Positions 41,690-50,061 of a stretch of 64,000 bases of DNA are shown here, one piece after another (the first letter of the stretch is position 1; every line of letters begins with the position of its first letter). Location of the stretch: the NCBI RefSeq assembly GCF_024296665.1, contig NZ_CP100762.1:248001-312000 (forward strand), written 5' to 3'. The notes below the pieces were generated by a model, which did not search any database, was not told where the DNA came from, and saw only the letters and a program-made list of their open reading frames with translations. The position numbers and the translations under genes were made by a program. The stretch comes from Salinilacihabitans rarus. GTDB taxonomy: Archaea > Halobacteriota > Halobacteria > Halobacteriales > Natrialbaceae.

Positions 41690-42709
41690 ATGTTCCGGTC
41701 GTTCGTAGACGGGGTCATGACCGGCGAGAGCCAGGGTTCGGTGATCTACGTCGGCTGTACCGCACCGGGGCGGGCCGTCCTCGAGACGCTGCTCGCCGAG
41801 GGCGTCCCGATCACGGGCGTCGTCACGATCGACCCGGAGACGGCCGCTGACGCCGGCGTCTGCGGGTACGCCGACCTCGGCCCGGTCGCCGACGAGCACG
41901 ACTTGCCCGTCTACTACCCCGAGTCGTACGCGATGACCGGGGAGGCCGACCTCGATTTCTTCGAGACGGCCGATCCGGACCTGCTGATCGTCAACGGCTG
42001 GCAGCGGCTGATTCCCGAGTCGATCCTCGAAACAGCCACGTACGGCGCGCTCGGCAACCACGGCAGCGCGTACGGCCTCCCGAAGGGCCGGGGCCGGTCG
42101 CCGCTGAACTGGTCGCTGATCGAGGACCGCGACCGATTCCTGCTGTCGGTCATCAGGCTCGACCCCGGCGCCGACTCCGGCGACGTCGTGACGACGCGCA
42201 AGTTCGACGTCACCGACCACGACACGATCCGGACGCTCTACTACAAGGTGACGATGGCGCTCGAGGAGATGTTACTGGAAGTGATCGATCCGATCCTCCG
42301 CGGGGAGTGGTCGTTCGAACCCCAGGAGGGAGAGCCGACGTACTACCCGAAGCGAAACCCCGAGGACGGCGAGATCCACTGGGGCGACGGCACCGCCGAA
42401 ATCTACGATCTGGTGCGCGCGGTCGCCGATCCGTACCCGGGCGCGTTCACGTTCCACGAGGGCGAGCGCGTGATGATCCGGGAGGCGACCCCGTTCTCCG
42501 CGGACCTCGCGCGGACCGCGGCGGCCGGGACGATCGTCGAGACGTTCTGGACGGGCGACTTCGTGGTCGCGACCGCCGACGGCACCCTGCTGGTGACCGA
42601 GTGGGAGGCCGACGAGTGGGAGCCCGAAGCCGGCCTGCGGTTCGAGAGCCACGGGCGTCACGACCGCGTCGACGGCCCCGAGCACCGCCACAACCTCACG
42701 AGTTCCTGA
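41690..42709 (+). CDS. Formyltransferase-family protein (Fmt/ArnA-like)
   Basis: A 339-residue protein; the ATG at 41690 or the one at 41717 (MTGESQGSVIYVG) may be the start. The N-terminal Rossmann-like formyltransferase domain carries GNHGSAYGLPKGRGRSPLNW and LDPGADSGDVV, which correspond to the N-x-H...RG..P..W and D-x-G-x-D-x-G signatures of 10-formyl-THF-dependent enzymes. The catalytic His and Asp are present, but the usual Asn two residues before His is Gly, with Asn directly before it. The C-terminal domain (YYPKRNPEDGEIHWGDGTAEIYDLVRA, in part) resembles the sugar-N-formyltransferase/Fmt C-terminal fold. With the deacetylase-like gene downstream, a role in surface-sugar modification is more likely than Met-tRNA formylation, which archaea do not use for initiation. 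Confidence 0.82.
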   Translation: MFRSFVDGVMTGESQGSVIYVGCTAPGRAVLETLLAEGVPITGVVTIDPETAADAGVCGYADLGPVADEHDLPVYYPESYAMTGEADLDFFETADPDLLIVNGWQRLIPESILETATYGALGNHGSAYGLPKGRGRSPLNWSLIEDRDRFLLSVIRLDPGADSGDVVTTRKFDVTDHDTIRTLYYKVTMALEEMLLEVIDPILRGEWSFEPQEGEPTYYPKRNPEDGEIHWGDGTAEIYDLVRAVADPYPGAFTFHEGERVMIREATPFSADLARTAAAGTIVETFWTGDFVVATADGTLLVTEWEADEWEPEAGLRFESHGRHDRVDGPEHRHNLTSS

Positions 42710-42712
42710 GCG

Positions 42713-43420
42713 ATGCCGGAACTCTCCGTCCCCGACCGACTCGCCTACGACCTCGACGAGTACGAGGGGTTGCTCCGGTCGCTGCGCGAGGACGGCTTCT
42801 CGTTTACCGGCTTCTCGTCGCTCTCGGACGACGAGGTCGCGATCCGCCACGACGTCGACCTCTCGCCGGAGGCGGCCCTCGAGATGGCCCGCATCGAGGC
42901 GAACCTCGACGTCCGGACGACCTACTGCTTCCTGCTGACGACGCCGGTGTACAACCTGCTCGAAGTCGAGCACATGCAGGCGCTCGCCGAGATCGACGCC
43001 CTCGGCCACGACGTCGGCCTGCACTTCGACACCCACCACTACTGGCCGAATCGGCCGAGCGCGGACGAACTCCGGACGCGAGTCCGCGCGGAGTGTGACG
43101 TCATCGGCAAACTGGTCCGGAGGGAGGTCGACGTCGTCTCGTTCCACCGGCCTCCGGAGTGGGTCCTCGGCGTCGACTTCGCCGGCTTCGAGAACGCCTA
43201 CGGACCCGCCTACTTCACCGAGGCCACCTACCGCTCGGATTCGAACCAGAAGTGGCGCCGCGAACCGCCGTTCCCCGACGGCCGGCCGGACCGGCTCCAG
43301 CTTCTCGTCCATCCGGGCCTGTGGGGCGAGGACGACCGCGAGATGGACGCGATCATCGCCGACCTCGCGGGGACCTGCCACGACCGCGTCGACACGTACC
43401 TCGAGGCACTCGGCGCCTGA
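42713..43420 (+). CDS. Polysaccharide deacetylase-like protein
   Basis: A 235-residue cytoplasmic-looking protein 3 bases after the formyltransferase gene, so translation is probably coupled. The pattern VAIRHDVDLSPEAALEMARIE contains the His-Asp-x-Asp of NodB-type carbohydrate esterase 4 proteins, and VGLHFDTHHYWPNR and VVSFHRPPEWV supply further His residues; the usual HxxxH is DTHHYW here. There is no signal peptide, so it would act on nucleotide- or lipid-linked sugars inside the cell. Together with the formyltransferase it could deacetylate and then formylate an amino sugar, which is an inference from gene order. Confidence 0.75.
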   Translation: MPELSVPDRLAYDLDEYEGLLRSLREDGFSFTGFSSLSDDEVAIRHDVDLSPEAALEMARIEANLDVRTTYCFLLTTPVYNLLEVEHMQALAEIDALGHDVGLHFDTHHYWPNRPSADELRTRVRAECDVIGKLVRREVDVVSFHRPPEWVLGVDFAGFENAYGPAYFTEATYRSDSNQKWRREPPFPDGRPDRLQLLVHPGLWGEDDREMDAIIADLAGTCHDRVDTYLEALGA

Positions 43421-43426
43421 ACCGAC

Positions 43427-44353
43427 TCAGACCGCGAGTTCGGTCTCCGTCTCCCGCTCGACACCCGTCAGCAGCGAGCGAACCGCCCGCACCGCGTCCG
43501 TAACCTCGGCCGCGTTCTCCATGAGGACCGTCTCGCTCGGGAAGAGCCGCTCGCCGAGCGACAGGCCGTGCTGGCGTGCCGTCGAGCCCGTCACGGTCAG
43601 GTAGACGCCGAGCCCCGTCTCGGCGATCGCGGCCTCCTCCTCGCGGTCGCCGGACGGATACCGGAACTCGACGTCCGCCAGCGCGTCCGTCCCGACGACC
43701 GCCTGGACGAGTCGCTCGTACCGCGGGGCGATACACAGCGGCCCCGCGTACTCCGTCACGAACGAGCGGTCGAGTCCGCCGGCGTTCGGGGCGACCTCCG
43801 GGGTCGCCATCAGCGTGTGGTAGACCGTGTCGCCGAGACCGGAGACGACGCGGACGTCCGTGTCGGTCGGGTCGATCCGGGCGTTCACGTCGGCGATCCG
43901 GTCGAGCGGCTCCGGGCGCAGTTCGACGACCTCCTCTAAGACGAGGTCGGCGCTGTCGAACCCGAGGGCGAACTCGTGGGTGCGCAGCGCCCGGAACGGC
44001 TCGTCCCGGCCGACAAGCTGGATCGCCGTCCCGTTCGGGACGCCGTCGACGCCGTCGAGCGGGAGAGTCACGCTGTCGAAGACGATCCGCCGGGGTTTCC
44101 CGTCGCGGTCGTCCCGGAGCAGCGTGTACTCCGGCGCCGTCGGCTCGTCGACGTCGCTGTAGGTCGCGAGACGATGGTAGACGTCGCCGTCGGTCGGGTC
44201 GACGGCGCCTTTGGTGACCGCCTTCTCGTGTCGGAGCGTCGAGGTGACGTCGTCCGCGAGCCCCGCGAGGTGCAGGCGCCGTGCCAGTAGCTCGAACACC
44301 GATTCGAGCGGGCGCCCCTTGCGCGGAATCGCGACCGGAATCGTCTCGCCCAT
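43427..44353 (-). CDS. Divergent HisG-like (ATP phosphoribosyltransferase fold) protein
   Basis: A 308-residue protein beginning MGETIPVAIPRKGRPLESVFELL, which resembles the HisG N-terminus (I-A-x-P-x-K-G-R). The later FVTEYAGPLCIAPRYERLVQ matches the HisG hinge region (TEYPNLTRRYL type), and LTVTGSTARQHGLSLGERLF then VLMENAA matches the phosphate-binding TGSTLRANGL region. The middle is longer and unlike HisG. It may use PRPP or another phosphate ligand, but the function is unknown. It ends 6 bases from the convergent deacetylase-like gene and is 60 bases downstream of the acidic coiled-coil gene, so the two minus-strand genes form a likely operon. Confidence 0.65.
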   Translation of the reverse strand: MGETIPVAIPRKGRPLESVFELLARRLHLAGLADDVTSTLRHEKAVTKGAVDPTDGDVYHRLATYSDVDEPTAPEYTLLRDDRDGKPRRIVFDSVTLPLDGVDGVPNGTAIQLVGRDEPFRALRTHEFALGFDSADLVLEEVVELRPEPLDRIADVNARIDPTDTDVRVVSGLGDTVYHTLMATPEVAPNAGGLDRSFVTEYAGPLCIAPRYERLVQAVVGTDALADVEFRYPSGDREEEAAIAETGLGVYLTVTGSTARQHGLSLGERLFPSETVLMENAAEVTDAVRAVRSLLTGVERETETELAV

Positions 44354-44413
44354 CGACGAAGCGTCCGATTCCGAGGGGTAAACGAGTTGCGTTTCGACCG
44401 GATACTTGCGATA

Positions 44414-45877
44414 TCAGCCCGAGAACATCGAGCCGAGCTGGTCGCGCCACTCGGCGATGTCCGTGACCGTCTCGCTGACCTCCTCGAGTTCCTCCTCGAC
44501 GTCGTCGAGGTCCGCTTTGACGTCTTCGAGGGCGGCCTCGACGTCCTCGACGTCTTCGTCGAGGTCGGACAGGTCGCCGTCGAGGTCGCTCACCCAGTCG
44601 GTGACCTCCTCGACCTCGCCGTTTACGTCCGCGAGCTCCTCCTCGACGTCCTCGACGGCGGCGGCGGTCTCGTCGAGGCGCTCCTCGAACGAGTCGAGGT
44701 CGGCCTCGAACTCCTCGATCAGCTGCTTGCCGGTCCCCTCCTCGTCGAGGAACTCCTCGAGGGCGTCGGCGTACGCGGCGACGTCCTCGACGCGCGACCG
44801 GAGGTGGTCGATCTTCGCGACGTCGGTTGCCCCCGGGCCAGCCTCGACGTCGAGTTGCTCGCGGATGACCTCGCGGTCGCCCTCGTCGACCGCGCCCTCG
44901 CGGAGTTCCTCGGCGAGTGCGGCCGCGACGGACTCGACGGCGGGGGCCGGTTCGGCCCCGGCCGTCTGGTCGGCCTCGCCGCCACCTTCGGTCTCGGAGT
45001 CGCCGGCGTCGGATTCCGCGGCCTCGTCGGTCCCGGACGCGTCGAGCCCCGACTCGTCTTCGTCCTCGGCGAGTTCGAGCGACGGCTCGTCCTCCTCGTC
45101 GGCAGCGCCGTCCGCGTCGCCGGACCCCTCCTCGTCGACCGACGCCGCGGCCGCTTCGAGGTCGATCTCGATCTCCGGGCCGTCGTCGTCCCCGGCGTCG
45201 TCGGCGTCGTCGGCGTCGTCCTCGTCGAAGCCGAGGTCGATGTCGGGGGTGTCGTCGGCGTCGTCCGCCTCCGTCTCGACCGGATCGGGGTCGGCGTCCT
45301 CGAGGTCGAGTTTCAGTTCGAGTCCCTCGTCTTCCTCGTCGGCCGTCGACGCGGTACTCTCGTCCTCGGCTTCGTCCTCGTCGTCGAGCCCCGGGACGGT
45401 GTCGGACTCGCCGGCGATCATGTCCTTGACGACCTGCGTCCGGTCGTCGTCGATGATGTCGTCGATCATCGTGTCGTCGACCGTCTCGGCGTCGGTGGCC
45501 GACCCCCCCTCGACGTCGATTTCGGTGATCCGTGGCTCGGCGAGAAACTCCTCGACGTCGTCGTCGTCGTCGATGCGGATCCCGTAGACGGTCACGAGCG
45601 ACTCGCCGGGGTCGACCGTCCCGGTGAACTCGAGGTGGTTGTCCTGGAAGGCGGTCCAGTCCTCGCTGTGGTACTCGGGGTGAAAGCCGACCCCGTCCAT
45701 CGGAAAGGAGGAGGGGATCCGTTCGGAGAGACGAAACGTCACGCGATCGTCGTGTTCGGACTCGATCTCGAAGCGGATCGCCGGGACGGGAAACTCGTCC
45801 GGCGCGAAGCGTTTGCGGACGATCAACCCGTCGTCGCTGACCTCTATCACGTCCTGTGCGTCGGCGGCGTTACTCAT
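44414..45877 (-). CDS. Very acidic coiled-coil protein with an N-terminal beta domain
   Basis: A 487-residue protein in three parts. Residues 1-120 look like a small beta-sandwich (VIRKRF-type start, FPVPAIRFEIESEHDD, IPSSFPMDGVGFHPEY, LVTVYGIRIDDDDD). Residues 120-310 are a low-complexity acidic region, almost wholly Asp, Glu, Ala and Ser. Residues 330-480 are heptad-rich coiled coil (FEERLDETAAAVEDVEEEL, LDEDVEDVEAALEDVK). No signal peptide or membrane span. I recall similar N-terminal domains near haloarchaeal glycosylation genes, but no function. It heads a likely operon with the HisG-like gene. Confidence 0.8.
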   Translation of the reverse strand: MSNAADAQDVIEVSDDGLIVRKRFAPDEFPVPAIRFEIESEHDDRVTFRLSERIPSSFPMDGVGFHPEYHSEDWTAFQDNHLEFTGTVDPGESLVTVYGIRIDDDDDVEEFLAEPRITEIDVEGGSATDAETVDDTMIDDIIDDDRTQVVKDMIAGESDTVPGLDDEDEAEDESTASTADEEDEGLELKLDLEDADPDPVETEADDADDTPDIDLGFDEDDADDADDAGDDDGPEIEIDLEAAAASVDEEGSGDADGAADEEDEPSLELAEDEDESGLDASGTDEAAESDAGDSETEGGGEADQTAGAEPAPAVESVAAALAEELREGAVDEGDREVIREQLDVEAGPGATDVAKIDHLRSRVEDVAAYADALEEFLDEEGTGKQLIEEFEADLDSFEERLDETAAAVEDVEEELADVNGEVEEVTDWVSDLDGDLSDLDEDVEDVEAALEDVKADLDDVEEELEEVSETVTDIAEWRDQLGSMFSG

Positions 45878-45933
45878 GGCGAGAAGGTTACTCCACCACT
45901 ACCTTAAAGGAAACGGGCAAATCGGCGGCGGGC

Positions 45934-46767
45934 TCAGAGGTCGACGCGGTCGCCGATCTCGACGAGTTCGAGCCGGCGGGGGTGGGCGAAGCTCTTCGCG
46001 TGGTGGTGGAGCACCTTCGGGTCGGCGGTCAGCCCGCGCCACATGTCCCAGTGGCTCGGCAGCAGGCGGTCGAGGCGCAGCGCCTCGGCGGCCTCGACGA
46101 TCTGGTTCTCGTCGTTGTACCACTTCGTCCGTACCGGCTCGCCGGTCTCCTTGTCCGGGACGGTGCCGACGGTGCCGAACGCGAGGATGCCGAGGTCGAC
46201 GTCGTACTCCTCGCCGATCCGGTCGAACTCCTCGGACGGCTTGGTGTCGCCGCCGTGGAAGACCGTGCCGGCCTCGTGCTCGAACACGTAGCTGACCGGG
46301 TGGGTCGCGTCCGGATCGTGGGCGTCCTCGACGTGGAGGGTGAACTCGCCGATTTCGATGGTCTCGCCCTCCGTGACTTCCTCGAACTGTTCCCCGGAGA
46401 CGTCCCACTCGTCGGTCCACGACTCCTCCTCGCGGGCGACCGCGAGGCTGTCGTCCGGGGCGTAGAACGTCGCCCCCGCGTTCGCGAGGATCGGCGCCTG
46501 ACTCGGCCCGTGGACGTGGTCGGTGTGCTCGTGGGTCGCGAGCACGGCGTCGGCCTCGACGACGTCCTCGGGGTCGAACGGGACGGGGATCATCCGGACG
46601 GTCCGCGGCGGGTCCCCGAGGCCGACGTAGGGGTCGACGAACAGCGTCGTCCCCTCGCTCCCCTTGAGGACGAAGCCGTTGCAGCCGAGATACCAGACCG
46701 CGACCCCGTCGGGGTCGGCCGCCTCGACGTCGCGTACTAGCCAGTCGCCCCAGTCGCTGGTTGCCAT
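45934..46767 (-). CDS. MBL-fold metallo-hydrolase (UlaG-like)
   Basis: The ATG at 46767 (MATSDWGDWLVRDVEAADPDG) gives 277 residues. The metallo-beta-lactamase motif THEHTDHVHG lies at about residues 84-93, with later ligands in VFHGGDTK and PSHWDMWRG. The overall pattern resembles the UlaG/L-ascorbate-6-phosphate lactonase branch rather than RNA-processing members. It probably hydrolyses a sugar lactone or phosphate-containing ester; the substrate is not visible. It is 56 bases downstream of the start region of the coiled-coil gene's strand neighbour and is separately promoted, as far as the 233-base gap upstream shows. Confidence 0.87.
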   Translation of the reverse strand: MATSDWGDWLVRDVEAADPDGVAVWYLGCNGFVLKGSEGTTLFVDPYVGLGDPPRTVRMIPVPFDPEDVVEADAVLATHEHTDHVHGPSQAPILANAGATFYAPDDSLAVAREEESWTDEWDVSGEQFEEVTEGETIEIGEFTLHVEDAHDPDATHPVSYVFEHEAGTVFHGGDTKPSEEFDRIGEEYDVDLGILAFGTVGTVPDKETGEPVRTKWYNDENQIVEAAEALRLDRLLPSHWDMWRGLTADPKVLHHHAKSFAHPRRLELVEIGDRVDL

Positions 46768-47000
46768 GTTCGGAGGTTTCGAGGCGGGTGCGTAAGTGTT
46801 GTCGTTTCGGCGAAGAGGAGAGGGGCGATCGACTCCGTTGAGACTCACAGTGGTCGATACAAACGGCGTGCTGGAACCAGCGCGCGAGTACAACCGAACC
46901 GAAGAAACGTATCGCGGTTGCTCATACGGTCGACTGTACCTGCGTGAAACCACTCACTACCCCATGGCAGCGAGAATTTCCACGCAGGGAGCCACCAGTA

Positions 47001-47819
47001 TCACGTAGATTTCTTGTCCTCTTTCTTCTCCTTTTCGGGCTCTTTCTCGGGTTCGTCTTCTTTCGGCTTCTCTTCGTCCGGGAGGGAATCCTCCGTGAGG
47101 AGGATCTCGAACGGCTCATCGGCGGGTGCTCGCTCCGGCTCGAGGTAGCCGATCGCGAACGCGGAGTAGACGGTCCCTCCGGCGAGGGAGACGTCGATCT
47201 CGAAGACGCTGGTCTCTCGGTCACCCGCAGGATAGATGGCGAGCGTATACTCGCCTTCCGGGACTTCGGTGTAGCCGGATTCGCCGAACGCGACGTTCTC
47301 GAACAGCGCGTCCCCGTTTTTACCGGCGACGACGTCCACCGCAGGCGCGTCGGGTGAGGCGTGGAGGGCGCGAACGCGAGCGACACCCGGATCGACCGGG
47401 CTGTTGTCGTCCTCGAGTAGCAGCGCCTGCAGGGGCTGGTTTTCGGCGGCCACTTCGCCGATCACCGCGAAGGTGGAGTCTACGTCGACGATCTCGATGG
47501 TCTCCTTGAGCACTGCTGCGGACGGGTCTTCACCGGCGGGGACGACCTGAACCGTGTACGTTCCAGAGTCGAGATCGCGGTAGGGGGTGACCGTCCCGTA
47601 CGGGATGTCCTCGCGGACCCGCTCTCCGTCGACGTAGACGTCGATGTTTGGTGCGTCGGGTGAGAGGTGTGCACTTCGAGTCCGGACGCGGGCATCGGTC
47701 GACTGGTCGTTCGTTTCGTGGTCACTCGAGGCGGCCGTGGTACTTCCGACGCCACTGACCACCACGAGGCCACCGCCGATCTGTATAACTCGCCGTCTGC
47801 TCACGCTATCTCTAGTCAT
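47001..47819 (-). CDS. Tat-exported protein with two DUF4397 repeats
   Basis: A 272-residue protein with a Tat signal (VSRRRVIQIGGGLVVVSGVG, ending near TTAAS) and no lipobox. Two DUF4397 repeats follow: RTRSAHLSPDAPNIDVYVDG (about 46-130) and RVRALHASPDAPAVDVVAG (about 148-235). This beta-sandwich domain is common in secreted archaeal and bacterial proteins of unknown function. The C-terminus is a Lys/Glu/Pro-rich tail (EKPKEDEPEKEPEKEKKEDK), unusually lysine-rich for a haloarchaeal protein, which may attach to the acidic S-layer surface; this last point is inference. Confidence 0.85.
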   Translation of the reverse strand: MTRDSVSRRRVIQIGGGLVVVSGVGSTTAASSDHETNDQSTDARVRTRSAHLSPDAPNIDVYVDGERVREDIPYGTVTPYRDLDSGTYTVQVVPAGEDPSAAVLKETIEIVDVDSTFAVIGEVAAENQPLQALLLEDDNSPVDPGVARVRALHASPDAPAVDVVAGKNGDALFENVAFGESGYTEVPEGEYTLAIYPAGDRETSVFEIDVSLAGGTVYSAFAIGYLEPERAPADEPFEILLTEDSLPDEEKPKEDEPEKEPEKEKKEDKKST

Positions 47820-48308
47820 TCACTTGTCATGAACGGCGATATCGGTAATAGTGCTACCACTTGCAGACGAAGGCCGGTACAGTTCCGGGGCTCGATCCCC
47901 GACGCGTTGGGCCTTTCGAGCGAACCACCCGGTATACCCGACGAGCGAGGTCCCGTGACCGGATCGATCACTCACCGGCGTCCGGTCTCTCGAACTGGAT
48001 GTCGCCTCGATTGCTCCCCCACACCCGTCGTATGCTCCGTCTCTTGCACGCACGTTCTATCAACTGCATAGATCGAGCGAAACGTGCGAGAGACACAGCG
48101 GACTACTCCGAACTGACGGGCGAGGCCCGTGATCACGCTCCCGGTACGGATAGCCGATCGAGAACCCGGAGACGATCATCCGGCTACTACTATCGTCGCG
48201 TCATGAAATTATTCTCGAGTCTCGTCGCCGTATTATATGGCACGCTGGCGTGAGAGCGTGTGAGTCGGTCCCAACTGCTGCCGTGGGCTGCTCGGAGAGA
48301 CACGAGCT
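47820..48308. other. Non-coding stretch upstream of the second photolyase
   Basis: I see no credible gene. The codon pattern is lost and no frame gives an acidic protein. The stretch holds a small stem (CGGGG-N6-CCCCG, about 47886-47901), a larger imperfect hairpin at 48039-48094 and an AT-rich segment (48203-48240, containing GAAATTATTCTCG and CGTATTATATGG) that may be the photolyase promoter. Confidence 0.5.
48039..48094 (+). other. Imperfect nested hairpin in an intergenic region
   Basis: GTCTCT (48039-48044) pairs with AGAGAC (48089-48094), CGCACGTT (48049-48056) pairs with AACGTGCG (48081-48088), with a 4-base bulge on the left arm. The loop contains a further 4-base stem, CTAT/ATAG (48057-48071). 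It could be an RNA element or a protein-binding site. Confidence 0.35.
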
Positions 48309-49886
48309 ATGAGCAACGAGCCACCCCATACGACTGCGGAACCGGACTCCGAATCGATGCGAGCAACGCGACGCACCGCACTCCGCGGGGCGGGCCTCGC
48401 CGGAATGTTCGCGATGGGCGGCGCCAGCGCCCGCCAGGAGTCCGGTGTGCGACTCCACTGGCATCGCCGCGACCTTCGCGTGACCGACAACCCGGCGCTG
48501 GCGGGCGACGACCGCCTCCTCCCGGTGTTCGTCCACGACCCCGAGATACTCGCCTACGGCGCGCCGCCCGTGGTGGCGTTCCTGCTCGATGCGCTCGACT
48601 CGTTGCGCGAGCAGTACCGCGAGCGCGGCGGCGAACTGCTCCTCGCCCGCGGCGACCCGAGCGCGGTGCTTCCCGACCTCGCCGCGGCCTGCGACGCCGA
48701 TGCGGTCACCTGGAACCGCGACTACTCCGGGCTGGCGAGCGAACGCGACCGCACGGTCGCGGCGGCGCTCGCCGACGCCGGCGTCAGCGTCGACGTCGAG
48801 CAGTTCGGCGGCACTCTCCTCCACGAACCGGAGACCATCACGACGGACGACGGGAGCCACCACTCCGTCTTCTCGAATTTCTGGCAGGAGTGGCGCGACC
48901 GGGAGAAGGCCGCCCCCGTCGCCACGCCGGTTCGCGGTGACGTCGTCGACCCCCGCGACAGCCTCGACGAGGAGTGGCTCGGCGAGACCGCCGAGACCGC
49001 CGGCGCGCTCCCGTCACTCGCCGATCTGGGCTTCGACGAACCCGAAGCCGACGTGCAGCCAGCGGGCACCGACGCCGCCCACGACCTGCTCGCCGACTTC
49101 CGCGAGGACACGATCTACCGCTACGAGGACGACCGCGAGTACCCCGCCCGGGAGTCGACCTCGCGCCTCTCGCCGCACCTGAAGTTCGGGACGGTCGGCG
49201 TCCGGACGGTCTGGGAAGCCACCGAGGACGCGGCGGCCGCCGCCGGCGACGAGGACGCCCGGGAGTCGGTCGAGACGTTCCGGCGACGGCTCGCCTGGCG
49301 GGAGTTCTACGCGCACGTCCTCGACGCGCGTCCCGACGTAGTGACCGAGAACTACCGCGAGTATCCGAACGAAATCCAGTGGCGCGACGACCCCGAGAGC
49401 CTCCGGGCGTGGAAGGACGGCGAGACGGGATATCCGCTCGTCGACGCCGGGATGCGGCAGTTGCGTGCCGAGGCGTGGGTTCACAATCGCGTCCGGATGG
49501 TGGCCGCCTCGTTTCTCACGAAGGACCTGCTGATCGACTGGCGCGAGGGCTACGACTGGTATCGCCGAAAGCTTGTGGATCACGACACCGCCCACGCCGC
49601 CGGCGGCTGGCAGTGGGCCGCCTCGACGGGAACGAACGCCCAGCCGTACTTCCGCTTCCTCGACCCCGTGGCCCAGTCGGAGGAGTACGATCCGGACGGC
49701 GAGTACGTCAGGGAACACGTCCCCGAACTCCGGGACGCCCCGACCGACGCCATCCACGAGTGGCCCACGCTGGACGACGAGACACGCGCCGCCATTGCGC
49801 CCGACTACCCCGCTCCAGTCGTCGACTACGGCGAGTACCACGAGCGCGCAATCGAGGCGTTCGAGGCCGCGCGCGGCGACGGCTGA
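48309..49886 (+). CDS. Second photolyase/cryptochrome-family protein, with a Tat-like N-terminal extension
   Basis: The longest frame encodes 525 residues. From about residue 47 it is a full class I photolyase: VRLHWHRRDLRVTDNPAL, WREFYAHV, WVHNRVRMVAASFLTKDLL and GGWQWAASTGTNAQPYFR are all present. Residues 1-46 have no counterpart in the first photolyase (1706-3109) and look like a Tat signal: RRTALRGAGLAGMFAMGGASA. A DNA-repair enzyme should not be exported. A GTG at 48447 (codon 47) with AGGAG six bases upstream would give an ordinary cytoplasmic photolyase. An ATG at 48357 (codon 17) is a third option. The enzyme would split UV dimers with FADH-; which start is used needs testing. Confidence 0.88.
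   Translation: MSNEPPHTTAEPDSESMRATRRTALRGAGLAGMFAMGGASARQESGVRLHWHRRDLRVTDNPALAGDDRLLPVFVHDPEILAYGAPPVVAFLLDALDSLREQYRERGGELLLARGDPSAVLPDLAAACDADAVTWNRDYSGLASERDRTVAAALADAGVSVDVEQFGGTLLHEPETITTDDGSHHSVFSNFWQEWRDREKAAPVATPVRGDVVDPRDSLDEEWLGETAETAGALPSLADLGFDEPEADVQPAGTDAAHDLLADFREDTIYRYEDDREYPARESTSRLSPHLKFGTVGVRTVWEATEDAAAAAGDEDARESVETFRRRLAWREFYAHVLDARPDVVTENYREYPNEIQWRDDPESLRAWKDGETGYPLVDAGMRQLRAEAWVHNRVRMVAASFLTKDLLIDWREGYDWYRRKLVDHDTAHAAGGWQWAASTGTNAQPYFRFLDPVAQSEEYDPDGEYVREHVPELRDAPTDAIHEWPTLDDETRAAIAPDYPAPVVDYGEYHERAIEAFEAARGDG
48436..48440 (+). promoter_or_regulatory. Possible internal ribosome binding site of the second photolyase
   Basis: AGGAG ends six bases before an in-frame GTG at 48447 that begins exactly at the photolyase domain. 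It decides between an exported and a cytoplasmic reading of this gene. Confidence 0.4.
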
Positions 49887-50061
49887 CGGGACACGCGAGA
49901 AGGGACGCCGTCAGGACCACGAGGACACGGCGGGGCTGGTTCCGTGGGCGGGGATATCGAAGCGACGAAACTCCAACGCCGGGCCGGACATAACGGAACG
50001 GCCTTGTTGAAACCCGCTATCGACGATGGATCGTAGCGACCGTGCTGAATACAGGGCGCGT

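Noticed and set aside
47861-48253. A 130-residue plus-strand frame before the second photolyase.
   Set aside because: Basic, low-complexity composition and no plausible start signals; the interval is better described as non-coding.
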